Shown here one piece after another: positions 43,017 to 51,067 of a DNA stretch of 64,000 nt (position 1 is its first letter; each line of letters starts with the position of its first letter). The notes under the pieces were generated by a model. The model searched no databases. It saw nothing but the letters and a program-made list of their open reading frames with translations, and was not told where the DNA came from. Both the position numbers and the translations under genes were made by a program. The stretch comes from Planctomyces sp. SH-PL14. GTDB lineage: Bacteria > Planctomycetota > Planctomycetia > Planctomycetales > Planctomycetaceae. The stretch is taken from assembly GCF_001610835.1 (NCBI RefSeq), contig NZ_CP011270.1, forward strand, positions 3,304,001-3,368,000, written 5' to 3'.

Positions 43017-43248
43017 GAGGAGCGACGGCCTTTCTGGCGGCCTCCCGAACCTGACTCCAGGGAATCGGCGTCACGTTCCCCTCGTCGAACTCTCGCGATC
43101 GACGCTCCACCTCGCTCGCCCAGGTCTCTTCGACCGCTTGTTGATCGAGATCCGGCAACGTCTCCAGCAGCGAGTCCGCCAGTCGCGCCCGGTCCTGCTC
43201 GGACAGTTCCATGGCAGCCTTCTTGACACTATCGAGATTCGTCGACAT
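43009..43248 (-). CDS. Addiction module antitoxin (RelB/TIGR02574-like)
   Basis: The 79-residue product starts at ATG 43248 (MSTNLDSVKKAAMELSEQDR). ALELSEQDRARLADSLLETL-type helix followed by an acidic C-terminal arm (about 45-79, including EETWASEVERRSREFDEG) matches small antitoxins that pair with ParE/RelE toxins. A long upstream extension of this frame has the composition of a shadow frame and is discarded. It is the first gene of the two-gene toxin-antitoxin unit. Confidence 0.85.
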   Translation of the reverse strand: MSTNLDSVKKAAMELSEQDRARLADSLLETLPDLDQQAVEETWASEVERRSREFDEGNVTPIPWSQVREAARKAVAPHG

Positions 43249-43357
43249 TGCGGACTCGGGCAGGACGCAGAGGTTGCGGACTCTCTCAAGGATACCGGCG
43301 ATGCGGTCGGGACCGAAGGGAGATTTCGCGCGCGTCGAACGCCGTGGATAGCTTGGA

Positions 43358-43421
43358 CCGTTCCGCAGGGAAGCGCCTCCGGGGTCAAGGGGTTCCCGCT
43401 TGACCCCGGCTCTTCGCCGTC
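43358..43421 (-). repeat. Fold-back remnant of the intergenic repeat
   Basis: AAGCGCCTCC then CCGGGGTCAAG-GGGTTCCCG-CTTGACCCCGG: the two terminal sequences of the repeat family lie head to head with an 11-bp perfect stem (43379-43409), the central 250 bases being absent. ACCGTTCC just before resembles the conserved ACGGTTCC motif. It looks like a deletion derivative. The strand given is arbitrary. Confidence 0.75.
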
Positions 43422-43436
43422 CTGACAGTCGAGGCC

Positions 43437-45362
43437 CTATCCCTGCTCGTGAATGCTCGAGTCCGGGACCTGCCGGACCTTCTTCGCGATCTTTGCCAGC
43501 GCCCCGCCCGCCGCGATCACCAGCACCTGACCCGGCAACCGCACCAGCGGAACCAACCGCGACGCGAGCGCCTGATCCTTCTCCCCGCTCCCGCCCCACC
43601 ACCCTGCCCGACGCGCCTCCACGCACAGGACAAACAGCCGCCGATGCGGGAAATGCTCCAGCCCCTTCTGCGCCAGCCAAGCGTTCCCCAGCTCCGCCTG
43701 CTGCCGCAGAACCTCCCGCAATGGAGCCAGCTCGTCCCGCGAAAGGTCGTGCGGCTCGAACGTATCCGCCGCAGTCACCATCCCCCGCTCCTTCCGGGCC
43801 GCCGCCGCCTCGACTTCGAAGGCAGCCATGTGCTTTCGGATCACCTCCAGCTCGGCCTGCGCCCCGGTCCGGCGAAAGTGCTCCATCAGCATGTTGCTGG
43901 CGTGCGGAATGACATCGTCCCGGTCGCTCGTGATGACCCGCCGCAACAGCCGGATCCCCTCTCCCGGATCGCGGTCGAGCAGGTGCTGTCCCAGCATCAG
44001 GCTGGCATACACGTGCGTCGGCTGGACCGCCAGGAGCTGCCGGAGGACCGGCTCCGCCGCCGGCACTCCCTCCACGTCGGCAACCATCCGCGCCCGCTCC
44101 CACAGCACCCCCACGTCGAGACTGGTCTCGACGGCATCCACCGGCGCCGACGGAAGATCGGACAGGCGGCGGTTGAGGGTGGAGGAACGCCCATGCCGCC
44201 GACGCCAGTCCGCCAGCAACTCCCTCTTCCAGAAGTTCGAAACCTCCGCCTCGAATTGCCGCTCGTCCGTGCTGAAGAACGCGGCCGCGGCCGTCCCCCG
44301 CGCGGCCCCGGGGAATCCCGCCCGCCGGAAGTCGTCCGCCGAGAACCCCATCGCGCCGACGCGGTCGGAGAAGGAGGGATGGGTGTTCGCCTGGTCCGTC
44401 AGCGCCTGACAGACTTCCGTCATCCACCGCTTGGCCTCCTCGTCGGACGGCGCCTGCCGGAGCGTCTCGTCCATCCGCCGCAGCATGTTGTCCGGAGGCT
44501 CCGCCTGCCGGGCCGCGAGCCGCTGCATCTCGGGCCAGAACTCGTCCCGGAGAACGAAGTCGAGACAATCGATCCGCCACAGCGCCTGGGCCAGGTGCTC
44601 CGAGCCGACCGTCTCCCCCGCCTGCTCGTCCGCCTCATACTCTGCCGCCCGGCTCAGGAGGAACATCCGGGCGTGCAGCCGGGGCCAGAACCAGTTGAGG
44701 CCCCAGATCAGGACTCCCAGGAACTTCCGGATGGTCGCCGACTGCTCCGCCGTCTGGAGCTGCCCGATGACCCGGCCCCACATCTCGTTGAGACCGTACA
44801 GCCAGTGACCGAAGCGGCCATGCTCCCGTGACAGGTGTGCGAACTCATGCGCCAGGACGCCCCGCGCCTCCGCGGGCGACAGCGACGTGAGGAGCGGCCA
44901 TCCGATCAGGAGCGACGGCCGCGACCACCCGAACAGCCCCAGCTTCGGGACACGGTAGACGGCGGCGTTGAAATCGGGCGTGAGCTGAACGCGATGGAAG
45001 TGCCGGCAGCGGATCGACTCGCTCAGCCGGTCCAGCTCCTGAAAGAGTCCGGGGGCGGAGGTCCGCGTCACGACCACCCCTTTGGGAGCGGGAACGCGGA
45101 TGCTCAGGAGGAGCGCGGTCTGGACGAGCCCCAGGGCAAACAGCACCGCCCCCACGATCAGCCAGGCCGCCGGAGCGGGCAGGAGACCGGCTCCTCCGAA
45201 GAGAGCGATCCCTCCCAGGATCAGCAGCGGAATCAGCCATCCGAACAGAACGACGTACCCCGCCACAACCCACAGCACGACCCGCCACCGAAGGGCGCCG
45301 GGCCGATGGGCGTACTTCGCTTCGAGCCGTTGAACGAGCCTGTCGAAGTCCTCGCGATTCAT
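43437..45362 (-). CDS. M48 family zinc metalloprotease with C-terminal repeat region
   Basis: The 641-residue product has two N-terminal membrane segments (about 26-56 and 64-88). The M48 catalytic motif VLAHEFAHLSREH follows (H172, E173, H176), with SRAAEYEADEQAG supplying the third ligand Glu. Another hydrophobic stretch (FLGVLIWGLNWFWPRL) lies between the two, as in HtpX/Ste24 relatives. The C-terminal half (about 400-620) is helical and TPR-like (VLRQLLAVQPTHVYASLMLGQHL). M48 enzymes perform membrane-protein quality control. The gene sits just upstream of a TPR/zinc-ribbon membrane protein on the same strand, 60 bases apart. Confidence 0.92.
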   Translation of the reverse strand: MNREDFDRLVQRLEAKYAHRPGALRWRVVLWVVAGYVVLFGWLIPLLILGGIALFGGAGLLPAPAAWLIVGAVLFALGLVQTALLLSIRVPAPKGVVVTRTSAPGLFQELDRLSESIRCRHFHRVQLTPDFNAAVYRVPKLGLFGWSRPSLLIGWPLLTSLSPAEARGVLAHEFAHLSREHGRFGHWLYGLNEMWGRVIGQLQTAEQSATIRKFLGVLIWGLNWFWPRLHARMFLLSRAAEYEADEQAGETVGSEHLAQALWRIDCLDFVLRDEFWPEMQRLAARQAEPPDNMLRRMDETLRQAPSDEEAKRWMTEVCQALTDQANTHPSFSDRVGAMGFSADDFRRAGFPGAARGTAAAAFFSTDERQFEAEVSNFWKRELLADWRRRHGRSSTLNRRLSDLPSAPVDAVETSLDVGVLWERARMVADVEGVPAAEPVLRQLLAVQPTHVYASLMLGQHLLDRDPGEGIRLLRRVITSDRDDVIPHASNMLMEHFRRTGAQAELEVIRKHMAAFEVEAAAARKERGMVTAADTFEPHDLSRDELAPLREVLRQQAELGNAWLAQKGLEHFPHRRLFVLCVEARRAGWWGGSGEKDQALASRLVPLVRLPGQVLVIAAGGALAKIAKKVRQVPDSSIHEQG

Positions 45363-45422
45363 GGGCGCCCGTGGAGCGTTCTTCGTCGTCAGTTCTCAGT
45401 TGTCCATGTCCAACACACCCAG

Positions 45423-48047
45423 TCAGGTGCCCGATTCCTTCTTCGTCTCGTTCTCCGCTGCGGCCTTCTTGCTCGCATCGGTCGTTGCCCCCTTGCTGGC
45501 CGGGAACACGCTCCGGACAAGCTGGTACGGCGGAACGCTGGTGACGTTCAGCTCCGCCGCCAGCTCGCCCGCCTGGGGCGCGAGCGCCGGGAACTGCTGC
45601 GCCACGGCGCAGAGGAACAGGAGCTTCTGGGACGGCTCGAGCGACAGGTCCCGGACCGCCTCGAAATCCGGCGGATCGAGCGTCGTCAGCATCGCCGCCG
45701 CCATCCGCTCCTCGGCCCCGCGGGTCTTGAACCGCTCGCACGCCTTCGCGAGCCATCGTTCCGACTCGACGTCGTCATGGGCGAGGTGATACGCGACCGA
45801 CAGCGCCAGAGCGTCCCAGGGCATTTCGTCCTTGGGAGCCAGGAGCGGATCGGACGCGACCTTCCCCGGCTGGCCGTTCGCCAGGTGGAACGCGGCATGA
45901 TACCGCTGCACGACGGTATCGTTCCCCGGCGGCGGGGCCTGCTGGAACTCCGTGAAGTTCGCCCCGCCGTAGAGGATGTGCAGCCGCAGCATCTCGACGA
46001 CCGGAGCGATGCTGGAGAGGATCGCCTGCCGCTGGGCCTTCCAGGCATCCAGCTCCTGCTGGGCCTCCGCGAGGCGGCCCGTCGAGACATAGGCGTCGAT
46101 GAGGCCGAAGAGCGCCGCGATGTCCATCGGCGTACTGGCCAGCGTCGCCTTGCTCTCTTCGACGATCTTCGCCGACTCCCCGCTTCCGAGGCGGGCCAGG
46201 GTGATCATCCGCTGCGACAGATCCGGATCCAGCCCCTTGGCGTTCGCCACCTGAAGCTCCGTCAGGGCCGAGGGCCAGTCCCCCTCGATCGCCGCCTGGA
46301 ATCCGAGGCCGAAGTGCGGCCACGGGTTCTCGGGATCGGCGTCCCGGGCCTTCGTCATGAACTCCCGCCGGATCTTAGCCTCCCCCTCGAAGCGGGAGCG
46401 GAGGTACAGGAGCATCGCGCTATCCGGCTCCGCCTCGAGGCGGCGGTCGTACTCGGTCCGCAGGTCGTCGATCCGTCCCTGCGACTCGAGCAGGTTCTGG
46501 TACGTCCGGTGCCAGTTGACTTCGACCGGTTTGCGGTCGAGCCCCGGTTTCAGGAACGTCTCGCCGCGGTCCTGCTTCTTGAGCGTCGTCAGCCGCTCTT
46601 CGTATTCGTGAAACAGCATCGCGTCCTCCGGCCGCATCGGCAGGTGCGTCTCCAGGAACGCGAGCGCATCGTCCGGCGCCGTCACGTGCTGGATGAGCTG
46701 CTGCGGGTCGGCGTCGACGACGATGATCCCCGATTTCGTCACGAACCCGTCCCGCTTCTTGATCGGCAGCGAGTCGGGGGGATCGACGAACGGGTAATCG
46801 ATGTGCGGGCGGGCCACGAACGTCTGGCCGATGAGGTGCGTCCAGGTCGGCGGCGTCGGGTTGCGGGCGTAGTGGTACTGCATCTCGATCAGCCCGGCGG
46901 TCCCGGCAACGTTGACCACCCACACCGGCTTGCTTCCCCAGCGGCTCCAGTACGGGGCCTCCATCGTGACGTTGTAGGCCGCCTGGACCGGCCCGCTGAC
47001 GTTGACCTGGTGGGCCCCCTCGGGAAGCGTGACGGTCCCCTGCTTCGCGACTTCGAACGGCGGTCCGTTGTCGACCTGGACCGTGACGGGCTTCGTCAGC
47101 CCGCTCACAATGTGGAGCGTTCGATTGCGCCGGATCTGATCGTTGTAGAGCGCCATCCCGGTGGCAAAGAGGATCCCCACGAGCCCCAGGAACGCCCCCC
47201 ACTTCTGGCCTGACGAGTAGCCGCGGCTCCAGGGGTTGAAGATCCCCAGCCAGCTCTCCTCCCGGCTCGGGAGAATGCTCTCGCGGGCCTTCAGCTTCTT
47301 CTCAGAGACCTGCACCATCTTGCGGACGCCGTGGAGCTGCGCCGCGTCGGGGTATTCGTTGAGGAGATGGCGGAAGAGCTCAAGCGCCTTTTCGTGCTGG
47401 TTCCGCTGCTGGTAGAGAGTCGCCAGCGTCTCCAGCGGCCCGAGTGAATAGACCTGGCCGGCCCCCGGCGCTTCGAGGTGGCTCAGGAGACGCCGCGCCT
47501 CCTCCAGCTTCCCCTCGTTCATCCGGGCGAAGGCGACACCGACGCGGGCCTCGGGGAGCTCCGGCTCCAATCCATGCGCCTCGGCGTAAAGCGCGGCCGC
47601 GAGATCGTACCGGCCCACCTGATCGAGATGGTTCGCCAGCCCCGCCCGCAGTCCGGCGTCCTGAGGGAACCGCTCCAGGAGCTCCTTGCGGAAGGCGTCG
47701 GACTCATCGTGCTGATGGTACCCCAGCATCCGGGCGTGCGCGTCGAGGGCGTTGTCGACCGTCGGCTCGGACTGGTAGCGGTCCTTCCCCTCGGAGACGG
47801 TGAGCTGGCTGGCGATCGCGAACTCGTCCGCCTTGGCGGCGTAGTGCCGGCGGCAGGAGGGGCAGTCATCGATGATTCGCTTGCGGCCCAGAGGGATGAT
47901 CGGGATGAAGATGACCACGAACCACAGCCGGGTGTCGTAGCTGGCGAGATCCCCGACGTGCCCGCAGCTGCGGCATTGCCCGCGGCGGACGCTCCGGTTC
48001 CTCTTGCCATAGTAGTGCGTTCCAATTCCGTTGACGGTCGTCGGCAC
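45423..48047 (-). CDS. Membrane-anchored TPR protein with N-terminal zinc ribbon
   Basis: The 874-residue product begins with a zinc ribbon (CRSCGHVG at about 23-30 and CPSCRRHY at about 62-69) that encloses a hydrophobic stretch, WFVVIFIPIIPLGRKRI, typical of zinc-ribbon membrane proteins. TPR-like helices follow (about 110-250), then a membrane segment (KWGAFLGLVGILFATGMAL, about 282-300), a beta-rich region, and further TPR units to the end (about 470-820), closing with a Lys/Glu-rich tail. A scaffolding function is likely. Its neighbour, an M48 protease, also carries TPR-like repeats, so the two may form one membrane complex (inference). Confidence 0.75.
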   Translation of the reverse strand: MPTTVNGIGTHYYGKRNRSVRRGQCRSCGHVGDLASYDTRLWFVVIFIPIIPLGRKRIIDDCPSCRRHYAAKADEFAIASQLTVSEGKDRYQSEPTVDNALDAHARMLGYHQHDESDAFRKELLERFPQDAGLRAGLANHLDQVGRYDLAAALYAEAHGLEPELPEARVGVAFARMNEGKLEEARRLLSHLEAPGAGQVYSLGPLETLATLYQQRNQHEKALELFRHLLNEYPDAAQLHGVRKMVQVSEKKLKARESILPSREESWLGIFNPWSRGYSSGQKWGAFLGLVGILFATGMALYNDQIRRNRTLHIVSGLTKPVTVQVDNGPPFEVAKQGTVTLPEGAHQVNVSGPVQAAYNVTMEAPYWSRWGSKPVWVVNVAGTAGLIEMQYHYARNPTPPTWTHLIGQTFVARPHIDYPFVDPPDSLPIKKRDGFVTKSGIIVVDADPQQLIQHVTAPDDALAFLETHLPMRPEDAMLFHEYEERLTTLKKQDRGETFLKPGLDRKPVEVNWHRTYQNLLESQGRIDDLRTEYDRRLEAEPDSAMLLYLRSRFEGEAKIRREFMTKARDADPENPWPHFGLGFQAAIEGDWPSALTELQVANAKGLDPDLSQRMITLARLGSGESAKIVEESKATLASTPMDIAALFGLIDAYVSTGRLAEAQQELDAWKAQRQAILSSIAPVVEMLRLHILYGGANFTEFQQAPPPGNDTVVQRYHAAFHLANGQPGKVASDPLLAPKDEMPWDALALSVAYHLAHDDVESERWLAKACERFKTRGAEERMAAAMLTTLDPPDFEAVRDLSLEPSQKLLFLCAVAQQFPALAPQAGELAAELNVTSVPPYQLVRSVFPASKGATTDASKKAAAENETKKESGT

Positions 48048-48197
48048 GAGCGGGCCTCGATCGAAAAGAGAAGCAGCGAAGGGAGCGGGAGCGGCAGCTT
48101 ACCGCATTTCTCCGCGCCGTGTCCCGCCGCCGACAAGGCTTGTCCCCGCAACGCGCGCGTTCCAGCCGCCGCGCTCACAGTAACGGCCGCACTCTGA

Positions 48198-50012
48198 CTA
48201 GGCGCCGTAACCGAGGCGGGCGCGCAGCGGGCCCAGGACTTCGTCGGCAATCGCACGTACGGCTGGCGTGAAGTTTTCGGACGTCCTCCAGACCCCCGCC
48301 TGGCCCCGCCGACGGAACTGGAGCGGACCGGTCTGCTGGTACTTCTGGAAGGCAAACCGTTCGACGACCGATCGCGCGACCTCCGCGTCGACGGGGATCG
48401 ACAGCAGTTCGCCGCAGGCCACGAGCCCGGGGACGGGGTCGCGCAGGAGCTCTTCATAGGTCAGCCGGAGCCTCTGCTCCAGCGGCGTGTTCTCGAACGT
48501 TTTGACCGCCAGGAGCGTGGTGTCGCGGATGTGCTCCGCGGACCGCCGCACCGCGGCCAGGTCCGGCTCGCCGGCGTTCGTCCGGTCCTCCGCGTCCGAG
48601 AAGGACTCGTTCCAGCTCCCCGGCTTCTGGAGATCGAGGTACGAGTCGAGCACGTCGAAGGGGTCCCGCACCAGCAGGATCACCCGGCCGAGCGGAAAGA
48701 TCGCCCGCAGCCAGGGGTAAAGCTCGGGCGTGTTGACCTCTTTGACGACCAGGGCGTGCCGGCCGAACTGCGGAAAGCGGGCCCGGGCCATATCGAAGAA
48801 CAGCCGCCGGAGCCCCTCCACCCACACCGGCTGATGCCGCCGCACGAAGAACGACGCTTTCCGGTCGAGTTCCCCGGGCTCGTCTTCGACGTGCTTGAGG
48901 AACCGCCCGAAGTACGGTTCGTGCCATCGCCGGATCCGCGGGAGGTCCCCCAGCATCTCCGCCAGCCACGTCGATCCGGTCCGGCCGCAGCCGATGATCC
49001 AGGCGAGCCGCTCCTCGGATGGTGCTGCCGCGGACGACTCGGCTTCGCCCCGCCGGACGCTCTCGATCAGCCCCCGCGCGCGATGCTCGTAGAGGTGTCC
49101 GGCGAGCGTGATCCGCCGGGCCCGCTCCACCTTTTCGATCCGTCGCCCTTCGTCGCGGAGCGCTTCCCGGAGCGCCGCCAACGCGGAGTCAGCGTCGTCG
49201 AAGTGGTAGACGCTGTCGCCGAAGATCCGCCGGACCTCGGGGCGGTCGGGGCCGGTCAGGAGAGCGGCCTGACCGAAGGCGGTCACCTCGAACACCCGCG
49301 GACTGGGGGAGTCGGCCGGCTGCTCCGAGGTCCGGAACAGGTTCATGGTGACCCGCGACTGAGAGTAGATCTCCCACTTCTCGATCGTTTCGATCGTCCG
49401 CTGCCGGACCTCGGTACAGCCGAACGATTCAAACGGCTCGGTCCCTCCCACGATCTTCCCCGCCACCAGGAACCGCAGCCCCTCCCGCTCGCAGAACTCC
49501 GCCATCCGCAGGAGCATCGGCAGCCGGTCCTCAAATACGGTTCCGAGGAACGAGAGGTCGTAGGGGGGACGCGGGAAGCGGGGGACGTCCGGCAGGGGGA
49601 GGGTTGCGGTCGGCAGGTACTCCGCGCCGCGGACCGCGGAGCGGATCTCGTTCGTGAAGCGATAGGTATAGAGCGACTCGACGTCCGGAATCGTCTCGTA
49701 CGGGTCGTCCGTGGCGACCAGGACCGTGGGGATCCCGGCCCGCCGCAGGGAGAGCGGAATCCGGGCCCGGGCCCCGCGGAAATACAGGCCGTCGACAAAG
49801 ACGACGCTGTCGATCTCGTTGGCGACGTCGAGCGCCGTCCCCAGGATGTCGTTACCGACGGCGTCGGGACTCAGGACCTTGAGGAACGAGAACGTCGGAT
49901 ACGGGACGACCCGGACCCCGTCCTGCTCCAGCGCCACGCGGTATCCGTCCCAGACATCGCGCGTCGAGAAGTTGGCCGACCCGGCGACGAGAAGCACATT
50001 CGCGAACGCCAC
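48198..50012 (-). CDS. Fusion of CgeB-like glycosyltransferase and sulfotransferase
   Basis: The 604-residue product has two parts. Residues about 1-310 resemble CgeB/DUF3880-type glycosyltransferases (FANVLLVAGSANFSTRD..., DLSFLGTVFEDRLPMLLRMAEF, SRVTMNLFRTSEQ, SPRVFEVTAFGQAALLTG). Residues about 335-604 are a PAPS-dependent sulfotransferase: the 5'-phosphosulfate loop IGCGRTGSTWLAEML (about 339-353) and 3'-phosphate element LVRDPFDVLDSYLDL. The protein is probably cytoplasmic and may both glycosylate and sulfate one acceptor. It begins 12 bases after a 66-residue Tat-leader peptide gene, which makes that peptide a candidate acceptor (inference). Domain order and fusion are unusual. Confidence 0.85.
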   Translation of the reverse strand: MAFANVLLVAGSANFSTRDVWDGYRVALEQDGVRVVPYPTFSFLKVLSPDAVGNDILGTALDVANEIDSVVFVDGLYFRGARARIPLSLRRAGIPTVLVATDDPYETIPDVESLYTYRFTNEIRSAVRGAEYLPTATLPLPDVPRFPRPPYDLSFLGTVFEDRLPMLLRMAEFCEREGLRFLVAGKIVGGTEPFESFGCTEVRQRTIETIEKWEIYSQSRVTMNLFRTSEQPADSPSPRVFEVTAFGQAALLTGPDRPEVRRIFGDSVYHFDDADSALAALREALRDEGRRIEKVERARRITLAGHLYEHRARGLIESVRRGEAESSAAAPSEERLAWIIGCGRTGSTWLAEMLGDLPRIRRWHEPYFGRFLKHVEDEPGELDRKASFFVRRHQPVWVEGLRRLFFDMARARFPQFGRHALVVKEVNTPELYPWLRAIFPLGRVILLVRDPFDVLDSYLDLQKPGSWNESFSDAEDRTNAGEPDLAAVRRSAEHIRDTTLLAVKTFENTPLEQRLRLTYEELLRDPVPGLVACGELLSIPVDAEVARSVVERFAFQKYQQTGPLQFRRRGQAGVWRTSENFTPAVRAIADEVLGPLRARLGYGA

Positions 50013-50024
50013 GAACGGCTCTCC

Positions 50025-50225
50025 TTACGGATTCATATACGGGTAGGGCATCGCCCCCATCCCGTTCTCGCGGACGGCGAGAGGCTGGATCACCGGCCGC
50101 GCCAGGGCGTCGGTCTTCAAGGTGATCAGTGCAACAGCACTGGCTGTGGAAAGCGCGGCGGTGGAGTGTTGAAGAAACGCCCGTCGCGTCACCTTGGACT
50201 TCTCGTCGGGATCGAAGGTTGCCAC
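50025..50225 (-). CDS. Very short Tat-leader peptide
   Basis: The 66-residue product starts at GTG 50225 after GGGGAG. A twin-arginine motif (TRRAFLQHS, about residues 13-21), a hydrophobic stretch and a TDALA cleavage site leave a mature chain of only about 24 residues ending GAMPYPYMNP. Such short Tat substrates are rare, because Tat usually exports folded proteins. It may be a precursor modified by the fused glycosyl/sulfotransferase directly downstream, its tyrosines being possible sulfate acceptors, or a non-functional signal remnant. No known family is recognised. Confidence 0.6.
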   Translation of the reverse strand: MATFDPDEKSKVTRRAFLQHSTAALSTASAVALITLKTDALARPVIQPLAVRENGMGAMPYPYMNP

Positions 50226-50367
50226 CGTGGAGCTCCCCAGTTGGAAGGAAAGCGACAGATTTCACACGCGCGTGAGTTTGAACCTGCGCTCCTTGACATG
50301 CTTTCGGTCCGGACACCCTGTCAGAAGGAGCGTACGGCCTCCGTCCCAGCTTCGGACGGGTTTCTCT

Positions 50368-50979
50368 TCAGGGAACATCGCGGAGGTGTTCGTAGGAAGC
50401 CTCGTACGGCTTAGGCATCCCCCCCCCGCCACCCGCAAGTCCCAGAACGGAAACCGTTCGATGTGCTCCTGTGCCGGGAACCTCGAAGTCGATCGACTGA
50501 TCAGCGCCAAGCGAATGTTCGACCGCGGTCGCAGCAGTCCTCATGATCACCTTGAATTCGTTCTTCCCGGCGTTGAAGAACCGATACAAAGCCTTCGGTG
50601 TCGTGGTCGTGTTCACCTGGGGCAGCATTGAGATGACAAGCTGTTCGGTCGCGGCCGACGCCTGTCTCACCTTGAGTCGCCCTGGGCGAATCTCGGCGTC
50701 TGGCTGAATGATCTCGTAAACTCCCTCAGCGTTACCGGAAGGGACAACTTTCAGGCCGATCGCCGCGTCCTTGATGAGTAGATCGATGGAACAGCCGTTG
50801 AGTATGGAGACCAGAATCGGGTTGCCCATAGCGTTGTTGGCGGTCGTAACATCGAACGGAGCATCCCCGGTGTTGAAGATCCGATAACGGGCTCCCTCGC
50901 GTCCGAAGACGAGAGGGATTGTCGTGTTGGTGCGGAACCGACCACCCCGCGGTCCCTCGACGAGCTTACGAGCAGGCAT
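50368..50979 (-). CDS. Hypothetical protein with two similar beta-rich halves
   Basis: The 203-residue product starts at ATG 50979 (MPARKLVEG), with TGAGGA upstream; other ATGs lie at 50988 and further. Two related halves are seen: IPLVFGREGARYRIFNTGDAPFDVTTANNA (about 18-47) and TPKALYRFFNAGKNEFKVIMRTAATAV (about 124-150), each followed by a strand-rich stretch. It ends with a five-glycine run and PKPYEASYEHLRDVP. No signal peptide is present. It could be a small structural or binding protein; no family is recognised. It is transcribed in the same direction as the peptide and fusion genes. Confidence 0.6.
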   Translation of the reverse strand: MPARKLVEGPRGGRFRTNTTIPLVFGREGARYRIFNTGDAPFDVTTANNAMGNPILVSILNGCSIDLLIKDAAIGLKVVPSGNAEGVYEIIQPDAEIRPGRLKVRQASAATEQLVISMLPQVNTTTTPKALYRFFNAGKNEFKVIMRTAATAVEHSLGADQSIDFEVPGTGAHRTVSVLGLAGGGGGMPKPYEASYEHLRDVP

Positions 50980-51067
50980 AGCATTCATCCTCAACAGAGC
51001 CCGGATCGAACGAAAAGCAGCCACAACGCAGGCGCCCAGCGAAGGTACTATACGATCGAGAGCACCG

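Noticed and set aside
43249-44580. Long upstream extension of the antitoxin reading frame
   Set aside because: It lies inside the M48 gene in another frame and has Gly/Ala/Arg chance composition. The antitoxin starts at the ATG at 43248.
44835-47213. 792-codon plus-strand frame opposite the M48 and TPR genes
   Set aside because: It crosses two real genes and the gap between them, and has no recognisable domain.
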